64,000 nucleotides of DNA, taken from positions 620,001 to 684,000 of the forward strand of contig NZ_FO082820.1 of the NCBI RefSeq assembly GCF_000967425.1, written 5' to 3'. The notes beneath the pieces are model-generated. The model worked only from the letters and a program-made list of their open reading frames with translations. It was not told the origin of the DNA and did not search any database. Shown one piece after another: positions 41,836 to 49,353 of the stretch. Origin of the DNA: Pseudorhizobium banfieldiae (GTDB lineage Bacteria > Pseudomonadota > Alphaproteobacteria > Rhizobiales > Rhizobiaceae). Made by a program: the position numbers and the translations under genes. Positions within the stretch are counted from its first letter, which is position 1. Each line of letters starts with the position of its first letter.

Positions 41836-42120
41836 ATGAAAGCAATTCTCAACATCGCGCTTGCCGCTGTCCTGACCTTGGGTGCGTTCACCGGAGCCTT
41901 CGCCCAGGAGTTCACCAAGGGCACGGTCAAGAAGGTCGACACCAAGGCCAAGAAGGTTACCCTCATCCACGAAGAGCTGAAGAGCCTCGACATGCCAGCA
42001 ATGACCATGGTCTTCTATGTGAAGGATGAGGCGATGCTGGACAAGATGAAGCAGGGTTCGAGCGTCGAGTTCGTTGCTGACCGTCTGAACGGTAAGCTGA
42101 CTGTCACGCAGCTGAAGTAA
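41836..42120 (+). CDS. CusF-like periplasmic copper-binding protein
   Basis: 94 residues, with signal peptide ending AFAQ near 24. The beta-barrel core TKGTVKKVDTKAKKVTLIH leads to the Cu(I) site: His45 and Met53, Met56, Met58 in LDMPAMTMVFYV. This is the CusF signature, though the usual Trp that caps the metal is not evident. CusF hands Cu(I)/Ag(I) to the CusCBA exporter; here no CusA or CusB is nearby, so it may act as a simple chaperone. Confidence 0.87.
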   Translation: MKAILNIALAAVLTLGAFTGAFAQEFTKGTVKKVDTKAKKVTLIHEELKSLDMPAMTMVFYVKDEAMLDKMKQGSSVEFVADRLNGKLTVTQLK

Positions 42121-42174
42121 AGACCTTGGCCGCCCCGGCAACCCGTGGCGGCCAGAACCCTAGAGGAGAAGCAG

Positions 42175-42624
42175 ATGAAACGTAGAACATTCATCAGCCT
42201 GGTCGCATCGGCAGTAGCCGCTCCGGGCATGGTCCTAGCAGCAGCACCGAAAATGACGGTTCACAAGGACGCGAACTGCGGATGTTGCGCCGCATGGGCA
42301 TCGGCCTTCGGCAAGGCCGGATATGACGTCAGTACCGTCAACGAAGCCGACATGGATGCCGTGAAGGTCGGTCTCAAAGTCCCCCCTGATCTGTGGGGCT
42401 GCCATACGGCGGAAGTCGACGGCTACTACCTTGAAGGACATGTCCCCCTGGACGCTGCAGAGAAACTTCTACGCGAACGTCCGCCGCTTGCCGGGCTTGC
42501 CGTCGCGGGCATGCCATCCGGCTCACTTGGCATGGGGGATGACCCACGGGCTAGCTATGACGTGATGGCCGTGCCTCGCGACGGTTCAGCACCTTACGTC
42601 TATCTTGCGGTGAGACCGAGCTAG
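42175..42624 (+). CDS. DUF411 metal-binding protein
   Basis: 149 residues from ATG 42175 with GAGGAG upstream. The start KRRTFISLVASAVAAPG has a Tat-like twin Arg. The mature part begins KMTVHKDANCGCCAAWASAF, the DUF411 CxCC metal or redox site, and later has WGCHTAEVDGYYLEGHVP. DUF411 proteins accompany copper and silver resistance genes and bind Cu(I) in the periplasm. It closes the 38257-42624 operon. Confidence 0.87.
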   Translation: MKRRTFISLVASAVAAPGMVLAAAPKMTVHKDANCGCCAAWASAFGKAGYDVSTVNEADMDAVKVGLKVPPDLWGCHTAEVDGYYLEGHVPLDAAEKLLRERPPLAGLAVAGMPSGSLGMGDDPRASYDVMAVPRDGSAPYVYLAVRPS

Positions 42625-42689
42625 AGCATTCGCCGCTGCAAGGGGAACCGCCGCAAAGACGACTGCGAGGAAGGCTGCAGGCACAGAGC

Positions 42690-43073
42690 CTACAGTCCGA
42701 ATGATGCCAGGATAGGGCAAGGCCCCTTCTTGCCTGAGGCACATTCGCCGATCAGCCGTTCCAGAGCCTCGCGCGCCCTGTTCAATTCGCTGATCCGCTC
42801 ATTGAGTGCGGCGAGACGTGCCCTGGCGGCCTCGCGAGCGCGCTCCCTGTCATCGCTCGCATCGAGATCGAGCAGTTCCCTGATCTCCTCCAGCGTGAAT
42901 CCAGCCGACTGGGCCTGCTTGATGAACAGGAGCCGCCGGACGTCCTCGCTTCCATAGCGCCTGCCACCTTCCAGGCGCTTCGGCGTCCGCAGAAGACCCT
43001 TGCGCTGGTAGAACCTGATGGTTTCCACCCCGACTTTTCCTGTGGCCGCGAATTTTCCGATTGTCATATCCAT
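42690..43073 (-). CDS. MerR-family metalloregulator
   Basis: 127 residues from 43073 (43067 also possible). The longer reading to 43094 would start inside the operator palindrome. HTH domain: IGKFAATGKVGVETIRFYQRKGLL and GGRRYGSEDVRRL. A dimerisation coiled coil and then CASGKKGPCPIL follow. MerR itself binds Hg(II) through Cys82, Cys117 and Cys126. The last two are kept here, but the position of Cys82 (LDLDASDD) has no Cys. Sensing of a thiol-binding metal is likely; mercury or copper cannot be told apart by sequence. Confidence 0.88.
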   Translation of the reverse strand: MDMTIGKFAATGKVGVETIRFYQRKGLLRTPKRLEGGRRYGSEDVRRLLFIKQAQSAGFTLEEIRELLDLDASDDRERAREAARARLAALNERISELNRAREALERLIGECASGKKGPCPILASFGL

Positions 43074-43079
43074 AGGGGC

Positions 43080-43111
43080 TTGACTCCGTACCATGGTACG
43101 GAACCTATGGT
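43080..43111 (+). promoter_or_regulatory. MerR-type promoter/operator with a perfect palindrome
   Basis: TTGACT (-35) is followed directly by the perfect 16-base palindrome CCGTACCATGGTACGG at 43086-43101, and then CTATGG/TATGGT as -10 at a spacing of 19-20 bases. An over-long spacer filled by the dyad is the defining layout for activation by MerR-family proteins. It sits between the MerR gene (-) and the glutaredoxin-MauE gene (+), so it should control the latter and autoregulate the former. Confidence 0.85.
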
Positions 43112-43148
43112 CTCACCAACGGTTTCACAAGACGAAGGAAACGTGAAA

Positions 43149-43937
43149 ATGTTGGAGAGAACAGACCCCGCATTGCTGGAGAAGAAGGCCGTCCTCTACC
43201 GGATGGTCATGCCCGGGCATACCTGCCCCTATGGCCTGAAGGCAAAGGACCTGCTCCGCCGGGAAGGCTACAAGGTCGAGGACCACCACCTGACCACCCG
43301 TGAAGAGACCGATGCGTTCAAGGCGAAGCATGGTGTCTCGACCACTCCGCAGGTATTTGTCAGCGGCTACCGTGTCGGCGGCCACGATGACCTGCGCAGG
43401 TTCCTCGGGAAGTCAGTGGCCGACCCCAAAGCGACCACCTATCGGCCGGTCATCGTTCTGTTTACGCTGACGGCTCTGATGGCTCTCGCTGCAAGCTATG
43501 CCGTCCTGGGCAACCCGTTCACACTGCGCGCAGCGGAGTGGTTCATCGCCTTTTCCATGGTCGTTCTGGCGATGCTGAAGCTCCAGAACGTCGAGAGTTT
43601 CGCGACCATGTTCCTGAACTACGACCTCCTGGCTAAACGTTGGGTTCCCTACAGCTACATCTATCCTTACGCGGAGGGGCTGGCAGGCGTTCTGATGGTG
43701 GCCGGAGTGGCGAACTGGCTCTCTGTCCCGGTGGCGCTATTCATCGGCACCATTGGAGCAGTCTCGGTCTTCAAGGCGGTCTACATCGACAGACGGGAGC
43801 TGAAGTGCGCCTGCGTTGGTGGATCGAGCAATGTACCGCTCGGCTTAATCTCTCTGACCGAGAACCTGATGATGATCGCCATGGCGATCTGGATGGCACT
43901 CGCTTCGACGGGGCTCGCCCCTGGTCATGCAATGTAG
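43149..43937 (+). CDS. Glutaredoxin-MauE/DoxX-like membrane fusion protein
   Basis: 262 residues; GTG 43143 is an alternative start. The first ~85 residues are a glutaredoxin-like domain: VLYRMVMPGHTCPYGLKAKDLL has Cys-Pro-Tyr in the redox site (CPYG, second Cys lost), and TTPQVFVSGYRVGG is the cis-Pro loop. Four spans follow, ending in a MauE-like part with KCACVGG near the C-terminus. MauE-type proteins transfer reducing power or thiols across the membrane. MerR-controlled expression suggests detoxification of a thiophilic metal. Confidence 0.8.
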   Translation: MLERTDPALLEKKAVLYRMVMPGHTCPYGLKAKDLLRREGYKVEDHHLTTREETDAFKAKHGVSTTPQVFVSGYRVGGHDDLRRFLGKSVADPKATTYRPVIVLFTLTALMALAASYAVLGNPFTLRAAEWFIAFSMVVLAMLKLQNVESFATMFLNYDLLAKRWVPYSYIYPYAEGLAGVLMVAGVANWLSVPVALFIGTIGAVSVFKAVYIDRRELKCACVGGSSNVPLGLISLTENLMMIAMAIWMALASTGLAPGHAM

Positions 43938-43962
43938 CGACAGTGCAAGAGACGTCTGCCAA

Positions 43963-43993
43963 GGTGCCTGATGCTGACAAAGCCTCAGGCACC
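43963..43993 (+). terminator. Hairpin after the glutaredoxin-MauE gene
   Basis: GGTGCCTGA and TCAGGCACC form a perfect 9-bp stem around a 13-base loop, 26 bases past the stop. No strong T-run follows. It marks the end of intact copper-island genes. Confidence 0.5.
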
Positions 43994-44162
43994 CTGACTT
44001 ACGAGGGTACTGTAGTGCCCAAAGCTTGGCGGCATAGGCCATGTCCCGCTTTAGGCCGAGTAGCGACGAAATGTGCGATGATCCGCTGCCCTGATGGAGG
44101 CGACGCGGCGGGAGGAGTGGCGGAGAACTCCTCATGGATATTGCACCACTACGTCCCGCCGC

Positions 44163-44475
44163 CCCTGGAACAAGGGTATCTTAGTCGGTCAGAAGCGCCC
44201 ACTTCAGCCAAAGAACGTGTCGTGGATCCGTGTTCGACTGGAAATGTGCGGAGCGATTAAAGAGCTAGCGCTCTTCAATCTCGCCGTCACAGAGCAATCT
44301 TCGCGCCTGCGACCTAGTAAGACTGAAGGTCGAAGACCTGTGGTCTGGTGGGGATCGAGCCACCATCATCCAGAAGGAGACGAAGCGGCCCGTACAGTTC
44401 GAAGTGACCAAGCAGACGAAAGCTGCACTTGCAGCATGGCTCCCCATTCGGAGGCCGACTACCGTCATGGCAGGA
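44163..44475 (+). pseudogene. Tyrosine recombinase (phage integrase) remnant
   Basis: One frame gives PWNKGILVGQKRPLQPK, VRLEM and KELALFNLAV. After about 44305 the next piece of the same protein continues in another frame as RACDLVRLKVEDLW, IIQKETKRPVQFEVTKQTK and AALAAWLP. This run is characteristic of the middle of a tyrosine recombinase with a conserved QKRPL lead-in. The N-terminus and the catalytic C-terminus with R-H-R-Y are gone. It cannot be active. It is a trace of a mobile element at the right edge of the copper island. Confidence 0.65.
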
Positions 44476-44514
44476 TCGCTTTATCTGGGAATATGCCGTC
44501 TCTTTGATTCGAGT

Positions 44515-44658
44515 GAGTTGAGGAAAGAGCTCTTCGTTGTGACGCATCCGCAGTCCATTCACCACACAGCGAAGAAGGTGGGTGGCTGGTACGACACCGG
44601 ACTTACTAGCAAGGGCAGAGAAGACGCCGAGGCTATCGCTGAGCACATGGAGGGGTAG
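44515..44658 (+). pseudogene. N-terminal fragment of a histidine-phosphatase-like protein
   Basis: About 48 codons reading LRKELFVVTHPQSIHHT then VGGWYDTGLTSKGREDA, which resembles the start of phosphoglycerate-mutase-like phosphatases (TH replacing the RHG core). A stop at 44656 cuts it off well short of the ~180-200 residue family. It lies in the same frame as the second half of the integrase remnant. Non-functional remnant. Confidence 0.45.
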
Positions 44659-44886
44659 ATGTCGTCGATCCAAGCGTTGATGATCGATGTGGATTGCGTC
44701 CTGGTTTGCGGCCGCCCTTCCGACGGAAGACCGTGGGCATCGACCGTTGAGGACGATCTCGGGCTGCCAGTTGCGGACCTTCAGCGAGAGTTCTTCTCTC
44801 CTTACTGGGACGAGATCGTTCTTTGCCGGGCGGCGCTGGTCGATCATCTGAAGCCGGTCCTTGCAAAGATTGCTCCCCATCTTTCC
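44659..44886 (+). pseudogene. Truncated HAD-family hydrolase
   Basis: ATG directly follows the previous stop and GGAGGGG. The first ~76 codons (QALMIDVDCVLVCGRPSDG, LQREFFSPYWDEIV, VLAKIAPHLS) look like a HAD hydrolase N-terminus, with catalytic Asp in DVDCVLV where DxDGV is expected. After residue ~76 the frame stays open to 45114 but is unlike the family and overlaps the opposite-strand DoxX-like gene. Probably decayed. Confidence 0.5.
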
Positions 44887-44931
44887 TGCGGGACACAAGC
44901 GCGAAGCTTCAAAGAGGGGGGCAATGGATGC

Positions 44932-45357
44932 TTAGAGGACGTTACCGCCGTGGCGGTACCACGACGCGCGCCGGGCGTAGAAGGCAATCGCTGCCCAGAC
45001 CGCGGTGCGCAAAAGCAGCGCGCCGACGGTCCTCATTTCGTAGAGCCCGCCCGTAGCGACGTGTATCGCAAACCCCACCAGGATCAGGAACGTCGCGACG
45101 AACAGGGCGAGTGACAGACCGACCGCCCAGTCCTGGCGCAGGAAAAGGCCCAGGCCTGAGGCGACATAGGCGACGCCGGCCAGGAAGTTGAACCACAGAA
45201 CGAAGGGTACGACATTTCCGAGGACGTCCGTCGCCGTCGCTGGTCCGAAGATGGCAGTCCCACCTGAAACGACCGTCAGCACGCCAAATACAAGCCCGAC
45301 CCCGGCCAAGACTTTCAGGTGCATCGGCGATTTCGGCAATTCATCCATGCCATGCAC
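44932..45357 (-). CDS. Four-span DoxX-like membrane protein
   Basis: 141 residues (ATG 45348 also possible) with four hydrophobic spans: VLAGVGLVFGVLTVVSGGTAI, VLWFNFLAGVAYVASGLGLF, LSLALFVATFLILVGFAIHV, VGALLLRTAVWAAIAFY. The start overlaps the ABC ATPase stop by 17 bases, so it is the last gene of the efflux operon. Function unknown; no catalytic motif. Confidence 0.75.
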   Translation of the reverse strand: MHGMDELPKSPMHLKVLAGVGLVFGVLTVVSGGTAIFGPATATDVLGNVVPFVLWFNFLAGVAYVASGLGLFLRQDWAVGLSLALFVATFLILVGFAIHVATGGLYEMRTVGALLLRTAVWAAIAFYARRASWYRHGGNVL

Positions 45358-46066
45358 TCCCTTCTATGCCTTCCAGAAGCCCGTCTCGGAGATGATACAG
45401 CCGGTCGAAGCGATCATAGATCTTCTCGTCGTGCGTGACGGCGATGATGCAGGCATCGTGCTCGGCCGCCAGCTTGCGAAGCAGATCCATGACGATCCCG
45501 GCTCGCTTGGAATCAAGTGCCGCGGTCGGTTCGTCGGCGAGGATGATGCGCGGGCTGTTGGCGAGCGCTCTGGCGATGGCGACGCGTTGGGCTTCACCGC
45601 CGGAGAGCAGCGCCGGCATGGCGTCCTTGCGATGGCCGACTTCGAGATGGTCCAGCAGTTCGACGGCGCGCCGCTGCGCTTCGGCGGCCGGTTTGCCCGC
45701 CAGGTGCAGCACAAGGGCGACATTGTCGCGTGCGTTGAGGAAGGGCAGGAGATTGTGGAACTGGAAGATAAAGCCGATCTTGTCGAGCCGCAGGCGCCGG
45801 AGATCACCCCTCAGCCAACGATTGTCATAGACGGTCTCTCCGTCGAGCCGCACGCGGCCTTCGCTTGGATCGATGATGCAACCGATGACGTTGAGCAGGG
45901 TCGTCTTGCCTGATCCGGAAGGGCCGAGCAGCGCCACGACCTCACCCGGAGAAACCTTGAGATCGACATCGCGCAAGGCATCCACCCGGGTCGGGCCCTC
46001 GCCATAATGTTTCGAAAGCGAGGCGACTTCCACGACCGGTTTCTTATCGGTGTCGGTCATGGTCAT
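45341..46066 (-). CDS. ABC transporter ATP-binding protein (MacB/LolD-like)
   Basis: 241 residues from ATG 46066 overlapping the permease stop; ATG 46060 has better GGAGG spacing. Walker A is GPSGSGKTT, the signature is LLSGGEAQRVAIARA, Walker B is RIILADEPTAALDS, and the switch His lies in VTHDEKIYD. It belongs to the LolD/MacB/DevA group that powers FtsX-like permeases. With the permease and HlyD-type adaptor genes it forms a tripartite export or envelope-remodelling pump. Confidence 0.93.
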   Translation of the reverse strand: MTMTDTDKKPVVEVASLSKHYGEGPTRVDALRDVDLKVSPGEVVALLGPSGSGKTTLLNVIGCIIDPSEGRVRLDGETVYDNRWLRGDLRRLRLDKIGFIFQFHNLLPFLNARDNVALVLHLAGKPAAEAQRRAVELLDHLEVGHRKDAMPALLSGGEAQRVAIARALANSPRIILADEPTAALDSKRAGIVMDLLRKLAAEHDACIIAVTHDEKIYDRFDRLYHLRDGLLEGIEGSAWHG

Positions 46067-47196
46067 CCTCCGATCGCCGTTGCCGGATCGACCTTGAGGG
46101 CCGCACGTACGCCGAGACCGCTCGCAAGCACGCACACCACGAAGATGATGCCCGCCAGCGCAAGTGCGTTGATGGGTTCGAGCATGACCCGGCGGGGGAA
46201 GAAGTCCTTGATCAGCAGGATCAGGACCAAGCCGAGGCTCCATCCGACGGTGCCGAGTGCTACGGCCTGCTGCACGATCAGCGCGACGATTGTGCGGTCG
46301 GGCGCCCCGATCAGCTTCAGGGTGGCAATCTGCTTCAGCTTTTCCATGGTCATCGTATAGATGATGAGGGCGATGACCACGGCGGAGACCGTCAGCAGGA
46401 TCCCGAGGAACAGCCCGATCTGGCGACGGGCTCGATCGACCACGGACCGTACCAGCAACTCCTCCTGCTCCACCTGCGTCATGGCAGACAGGTGCTTCCA
46501 TTGGCGCACCGTCTGCGCAATCGATGCGACATCCGCATCGGGTTTAATCCGGGCGACCACGGCTGCGATCGTGTTGCTGCTGGAAGGCACGTCTCCGCGT
46601 GCCGACTGAATCCTGGCGGCGGGCGGGGCAAGTTGCGACTGGAGCGCCTGCGCATCCGGCAACGTGACATAGGCGACGGGATCGCCACCTGAATTTACGG
46701 CATCTTCTATCAGTCCAACCACGGTGTAGCGGTCACGACCGAGGGTGATCCGGTCGCCGATGGTAAGGCCCGCCTTGCGGTCGACGACCAGCTCGAAATG
46801 GCTCCGCTGGATCTGCCGGCCCTCGGCGATCTCGGGCGGACCGCCGAGATGGCCATGCTCGTAACCGATCAGGTAGAGTCTCAAGGTACGCCCGGCGACC
46901 GGTGCCTCGATCGTCTGGTAGGTGATGCCACCTGCATCGTCCACGCCGTGCAGACGTGCCACGGCCTCACGGGTGTCCGCGGGTATCTTCGACGCCTCCG
47001 CGAATGGGCCGAGCCGGCCCGCTTCCACCACCCACAGGTCAGCCTGCGGAGCCCGCACGATGTTCAGCGCATCCGCAACAAGGCCGTTGTAGATGCCCAT
47101 CATGGCGAGGACGACCGCCATCAGCAAACCGAGCCCGAAGCAGGTCAGAACGAAGCGGAAAAGGTTGTGGCGGACGTCGCGATAGGCAAGGTTCAT
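46063..47196 (-). CDS. FtsX/DevC-like ABC permease
   Basis: 377 residues. N-terminal span LFRFVLTCFGLGLLMAVVLAMMGI, a ~230-residue periplasmic domain, and three C-terminal spans (QIGLFLGILLTVSAVVIALII, VALIVQQAVALGTVGWSLGLVLILLI, ALALAGIIFVVCVLASGLGV). This is the MacB/DevC topology. Such permeases extract substrates from the inner leaflet or periplasm by mechanotransmission. Start and stop both overlap neighbours by ATGA, so adaptor, permease and ATPase are co-translated. Confidence 0.9.
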   Translation of the reverse strand: MNLAYRDVRHNLFRFVLTCFGLGLLMAVVLAMMGIYNGLVADALNIVRAPQADLWVVEAGRLGPFAEASKIPADTREAVARLHGVDDAGGITYQTIEAPVAGRTLRLYLIGYEHGHLGGPPEIAEGRQIQRSHFELVVDRKAGLTIGDRITLGRDRYTVVGLIEDAVNSGGDPVAYVTLPDAQALQSQLAPPAARIQSARGDVPSSSNTIAAVVARIKPDADVASIAQTVRQWKHLSAMTQVEQEELLVRSVVDRARRQIGLFLGILLTVSAVVIALIIYTMTMEKLKQIATLKLIGAPDRTIVALIVQQAVALGTVGWSLGLVLILLIKDFFPRRVMLEPINALALAGIIFVVCVLASGLGVRAALKVDPATAIGG

Positions 47197-48353
47197 GGCG
47201 AAGTCTCATCGATCGCACGTGCCTTGCGCCCCTCGGACAATCCTTTGGTCGGAGCCGTGACGATTATGGCCTCCTCGGGCAATCCGCCCGACACTTCGAC
47301 ACGCCCGTCTTCGGTACGATGGCCGAACGTCAGTTCGACCTCGACCAGCCGACCATCCTCGATGATGAAGACCTTGCCCCTGTGGCCGTCGAACCCCCGG
47401 ATTGCCGCCTCCGGAACCAGAAGTGCCTGCTCAAGCTTCGCCACCGTCACCAGGACCTCGGCCTGTTCCCCGAGATAGGCGCGGGGAGGGCAGACCTCGC
47501 ACGCAATCCAGACGCGACGTTCCTCGTTGGTGCGGTCACTCTCTATGCCGATCCGGGCCACCTTGCCGCGGTAGACATCGTGCGGCATCGACCGCAGACG
47601 CACCTCGGCATCCTGGCCGACCGCCAGCGAACCGCCACGCTCCTCATCGATATAGGCGAGCACCCACACGCTTGTCGGATCCATGAGCGTGTAGATGACG
47701 TCGCCGGCACGAACAACCGTTCCCGCCTCCACATGTCGATCCACGACGATCCCGTCGAACGGTGCCGTGAGCGTGTGCTGCTTCAGGATGGCCTGCTCGT
47801 AGGCAAAGGCGGCAGCGGCATCCTCTGCCTGAGACCTGACAACGGAGACGTCGGTCCGTGCGACGGTGACATCGGCGTAAGCAACGTCGACATCCCGTTT
47901 CGCTTCCTCGGCTGCCTGGCGAGAGCTTACATTGCGTCCCGCAAGTTCCTGCTGCCGTTCGTTTGCTGCGCGCCGCTGTTGAAGAACGGCTTCCGCCCTT
48001 CCCACATTCGCCTCGGCCTTGGCGAGATTGGCTGTTGCGGCATCCACGGCCGCCTGGGCGCGCGCCACACGGGCTTCCTGGGCGTCCTGATCGAGACTTG
48101 CGAGCAGGTCTCCTCGGGCGACTGTGTCGCCTTCATCGGCGCGAAGTTGCGTCAACGCTGCGCCCACCTGGAAACCGATCCTGGAAACGATCCGGGCTTC
48201 CACCGTGCCAAGGCCATACACCCGGATGGCGACGTCCTTCTCACTGGACGCGACGGGGAGGGGCAGGGGCCTTGCAACAACAAAGGCGTAGGTGCCGCCT
48301 GCGATGATCACGAGCGCTGCGATTGCCAGATAGGACAGTGATTTCGTCGTCAT
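47193..48353 (-). CDS. HlyD/MacA-family periplasmic adaptor
   Basis: 386 residues from ATG 48353 with GAGGAGGGC upstream; the longer frame runs into the TetR gene. One N-terminal anchor (LSYLAIAALVIIAGGTYAFVVA), barrel-sandwich halves (VGAALTQLRADEGDTVARGDLLASLD and FDGIVVDRHVEAGTVVRAG), and a long coiled-coil hairpin of Ala/Arg/Glu between them. It bridges the permease to an outer-membrane channel, not encoded here. Often seen for drug or toxic-compound export. Confidence 0.92.
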   Translation of the reverse strand: MTTKSLSYLAIAALVIIAGGTYAFVVARPLPLPVASSEKDVAIRVYGLGTVEARIVSRIGFQVGAALTQLRADEGDTVARGDLLASLDQDAQEARVARAQAAVDAATANLAKAEANVGRAEAVLQQRRAANERQQELAGRNVSSRQAAEEAKRDVDVAYADVTVARTDVSVVRSQAEDAAAAFAYEQAILKQHTLTAPFDGIVVDRHVEAGTVVRAGDVIYTLMDPTSVWVLAYIDEERGGSLAVGQDAEVRLRSMPHDVYRGKVARIGIESDRTNEERRVWIACEVCPPRAYLGEQAEVLVTVAKLEQALLVPEAAIRGFDGHRGKVFIIEDGRLVEVELTFGHRTEDGRVEVSGGLPEEAIIVTAPTKGLSEGRKARAIDETSP

Positions 48354-48354
48354 A

Positions 48355-48966
48355 TTAAGCCCTCCTCTGAGGAGATGCCGCAAACAGCCGGAGTTGCACC
48401 TGGACGAGGCGCGCGCCCTCCTGCCTGACATCGAATTCGCGGGCGCCAAGCGACCAGCGGATCGCCAGCCCCTGAACAAGCGACAGAAGCAGCGCGGCTG
48501 CGTCGGACGGGTCCAGATCACGGCGGAAGACCCCTGCATCACGCCCTTTGGCGACTTCATCGTGCAGGAGGTTGCGGAATGCAGCCATGGCTCCGGCGAA
48601 TGTCTTGCGCAGATCACCGTTCTCAACTTGCAGTTCGCGCGAGAAGAGGATGGCGGGCAGCGCAGGGTTTTCCGCGATTGTACTCAGTTGCGTGTCAATC
48701 ACCGCGGCAATGCGAGCCTCTGAGGAGATCTGATCGCCAAGCGCGGCTTGCCATGATGAGTGCATTCGCTGACGAGTTCTTATCGCCAAAGCCGCCCATA
48801 GGGCCTGCTTGGTCGGGAAGTGTCGGAAGATGGCCGGCTGCGTCAGCCCGATTGCGTCAGCTACCGCGCCAGTGGTGAGGCGATCCGGCCCCAACTCGTC
48901 TGCGAGCCGAAGTGCTACCGTGAGGATCTGTTCTTTGCGCTCTTCCGCTGTCTTCCTCACGACCAC
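48355..48966 (-). CDS. TetR-family repressor of the efflux operon
   Basis: 203 residues from GTG 48966 behind GGGAGGGG. The N-terminal HTH (RKEQILTVALRLADELG, TTGAVADAIGLTQPAIFRHFPTKQALW) is clear, with a helical ligand-binding part after it. It is the first gene of the operon, one base before the adaptor stretch, and a palindrome sits right upstream. It should repress the pump until an inducer binds. Inducer unknown. Confidence 0.92.
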   Translation of the reverse strand: MVVRKTAEERKEQILTVALRLADELGPDRLTTGAVADAIGLTQPAIFRHFPTKQALWAALAIRTRQRMHSSWQAALGDQISSEARIAAVIDTQLSTIAENPALPAILFSRELQVENGDLRKTFAGAMAAFRNLLHDEVAKGRDAGVFRRDLDPSDAAALLLSLVQGLAIRWSLGAREFDVRQEGARLVQVQLRLFAASPQRRA

Positions 48967-48978
48967 CCCCTCCCTTGG

Positions 48979-48998
48979 GTTAGTAAGTAATAACTAAC
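48979..48998. promoter_or_regulatory. Palindromic operator upstream of tetR
   Basis: GTTAGT and ACTAAC flank an 8-base AT-rich spacer, giving a 20-base dyad 12 bases before the GTG start. Size and location fit autoregulation by the TetR protein. Confidence 0.65.
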
Positions 48999-49042
48999 TG
49001 ACTTTCTTCGGTGTGTCAATGATGTATCACGGGGCGAGGGAC

Positions 49043-49345
49043 CTACTGGACACCGCCAGCCGCTGCCCTCGAAATCGGAAGCTGCAGGCTCGCCTGGAAA
49101 CCAGATTTCCCTCCAGCCCGGGGAGACTTGAGAATCAGTCTGCTGCCGATGCGCTCGGCGATCGCTGCAACGATGGCGAGACCCAGCCCGCGTCCTTCCG
49201 TGCTCCGGCCCCCGCGCTCGAAGCGGGTCGCAAGCGGCGACAGGGTCTTTTCGGGGGTGATGGCTGCCTCGCTGGCAACCGTCAGGATCCCGTCGTTCAG
49301 CAGCGACACGTCGATCGGCTGATCGTCCGATCCATGACGCAAGGC
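49043..49345 (-). pseudogene. C-terminal ATPase fragment of a sensor histidine kinase
   Basis: About 100 codons beginning at ALRHGSDDQPIDVSL. They contain the G1/G2 boxes of a histidine-kinase ATPase domain (FERGGRSTEGRGLGLAIVAAIAE) and a normal C-terminus. The H-box, membrane spans and start codon are missing: upstream in frame a stop is reached within about ten codons, and the opposite-strand ApbE gene begins at 49354. It is a remnant cut by rearrangement, not a functional kinase. Confidence 0.75.
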
Positions 49346-49353
49346 GGCATGCG

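Noticed and set aside
39968..41845. A 625-codon open frame on the minus strand over the second oxidase and cupredoxin genes
   Set aside because: It is a mirror of high-GC coding sequence: no ribosome site, no family motif, and odd composition rich in His, Arg and Asp. The forward genes have full copper motifs.
44887..45114. Continuation of the HAD-like frame as a full gene
   Set aside because: The translation after residue ~76 loses all family resemblance and is antisense to the DoxX-like gene.
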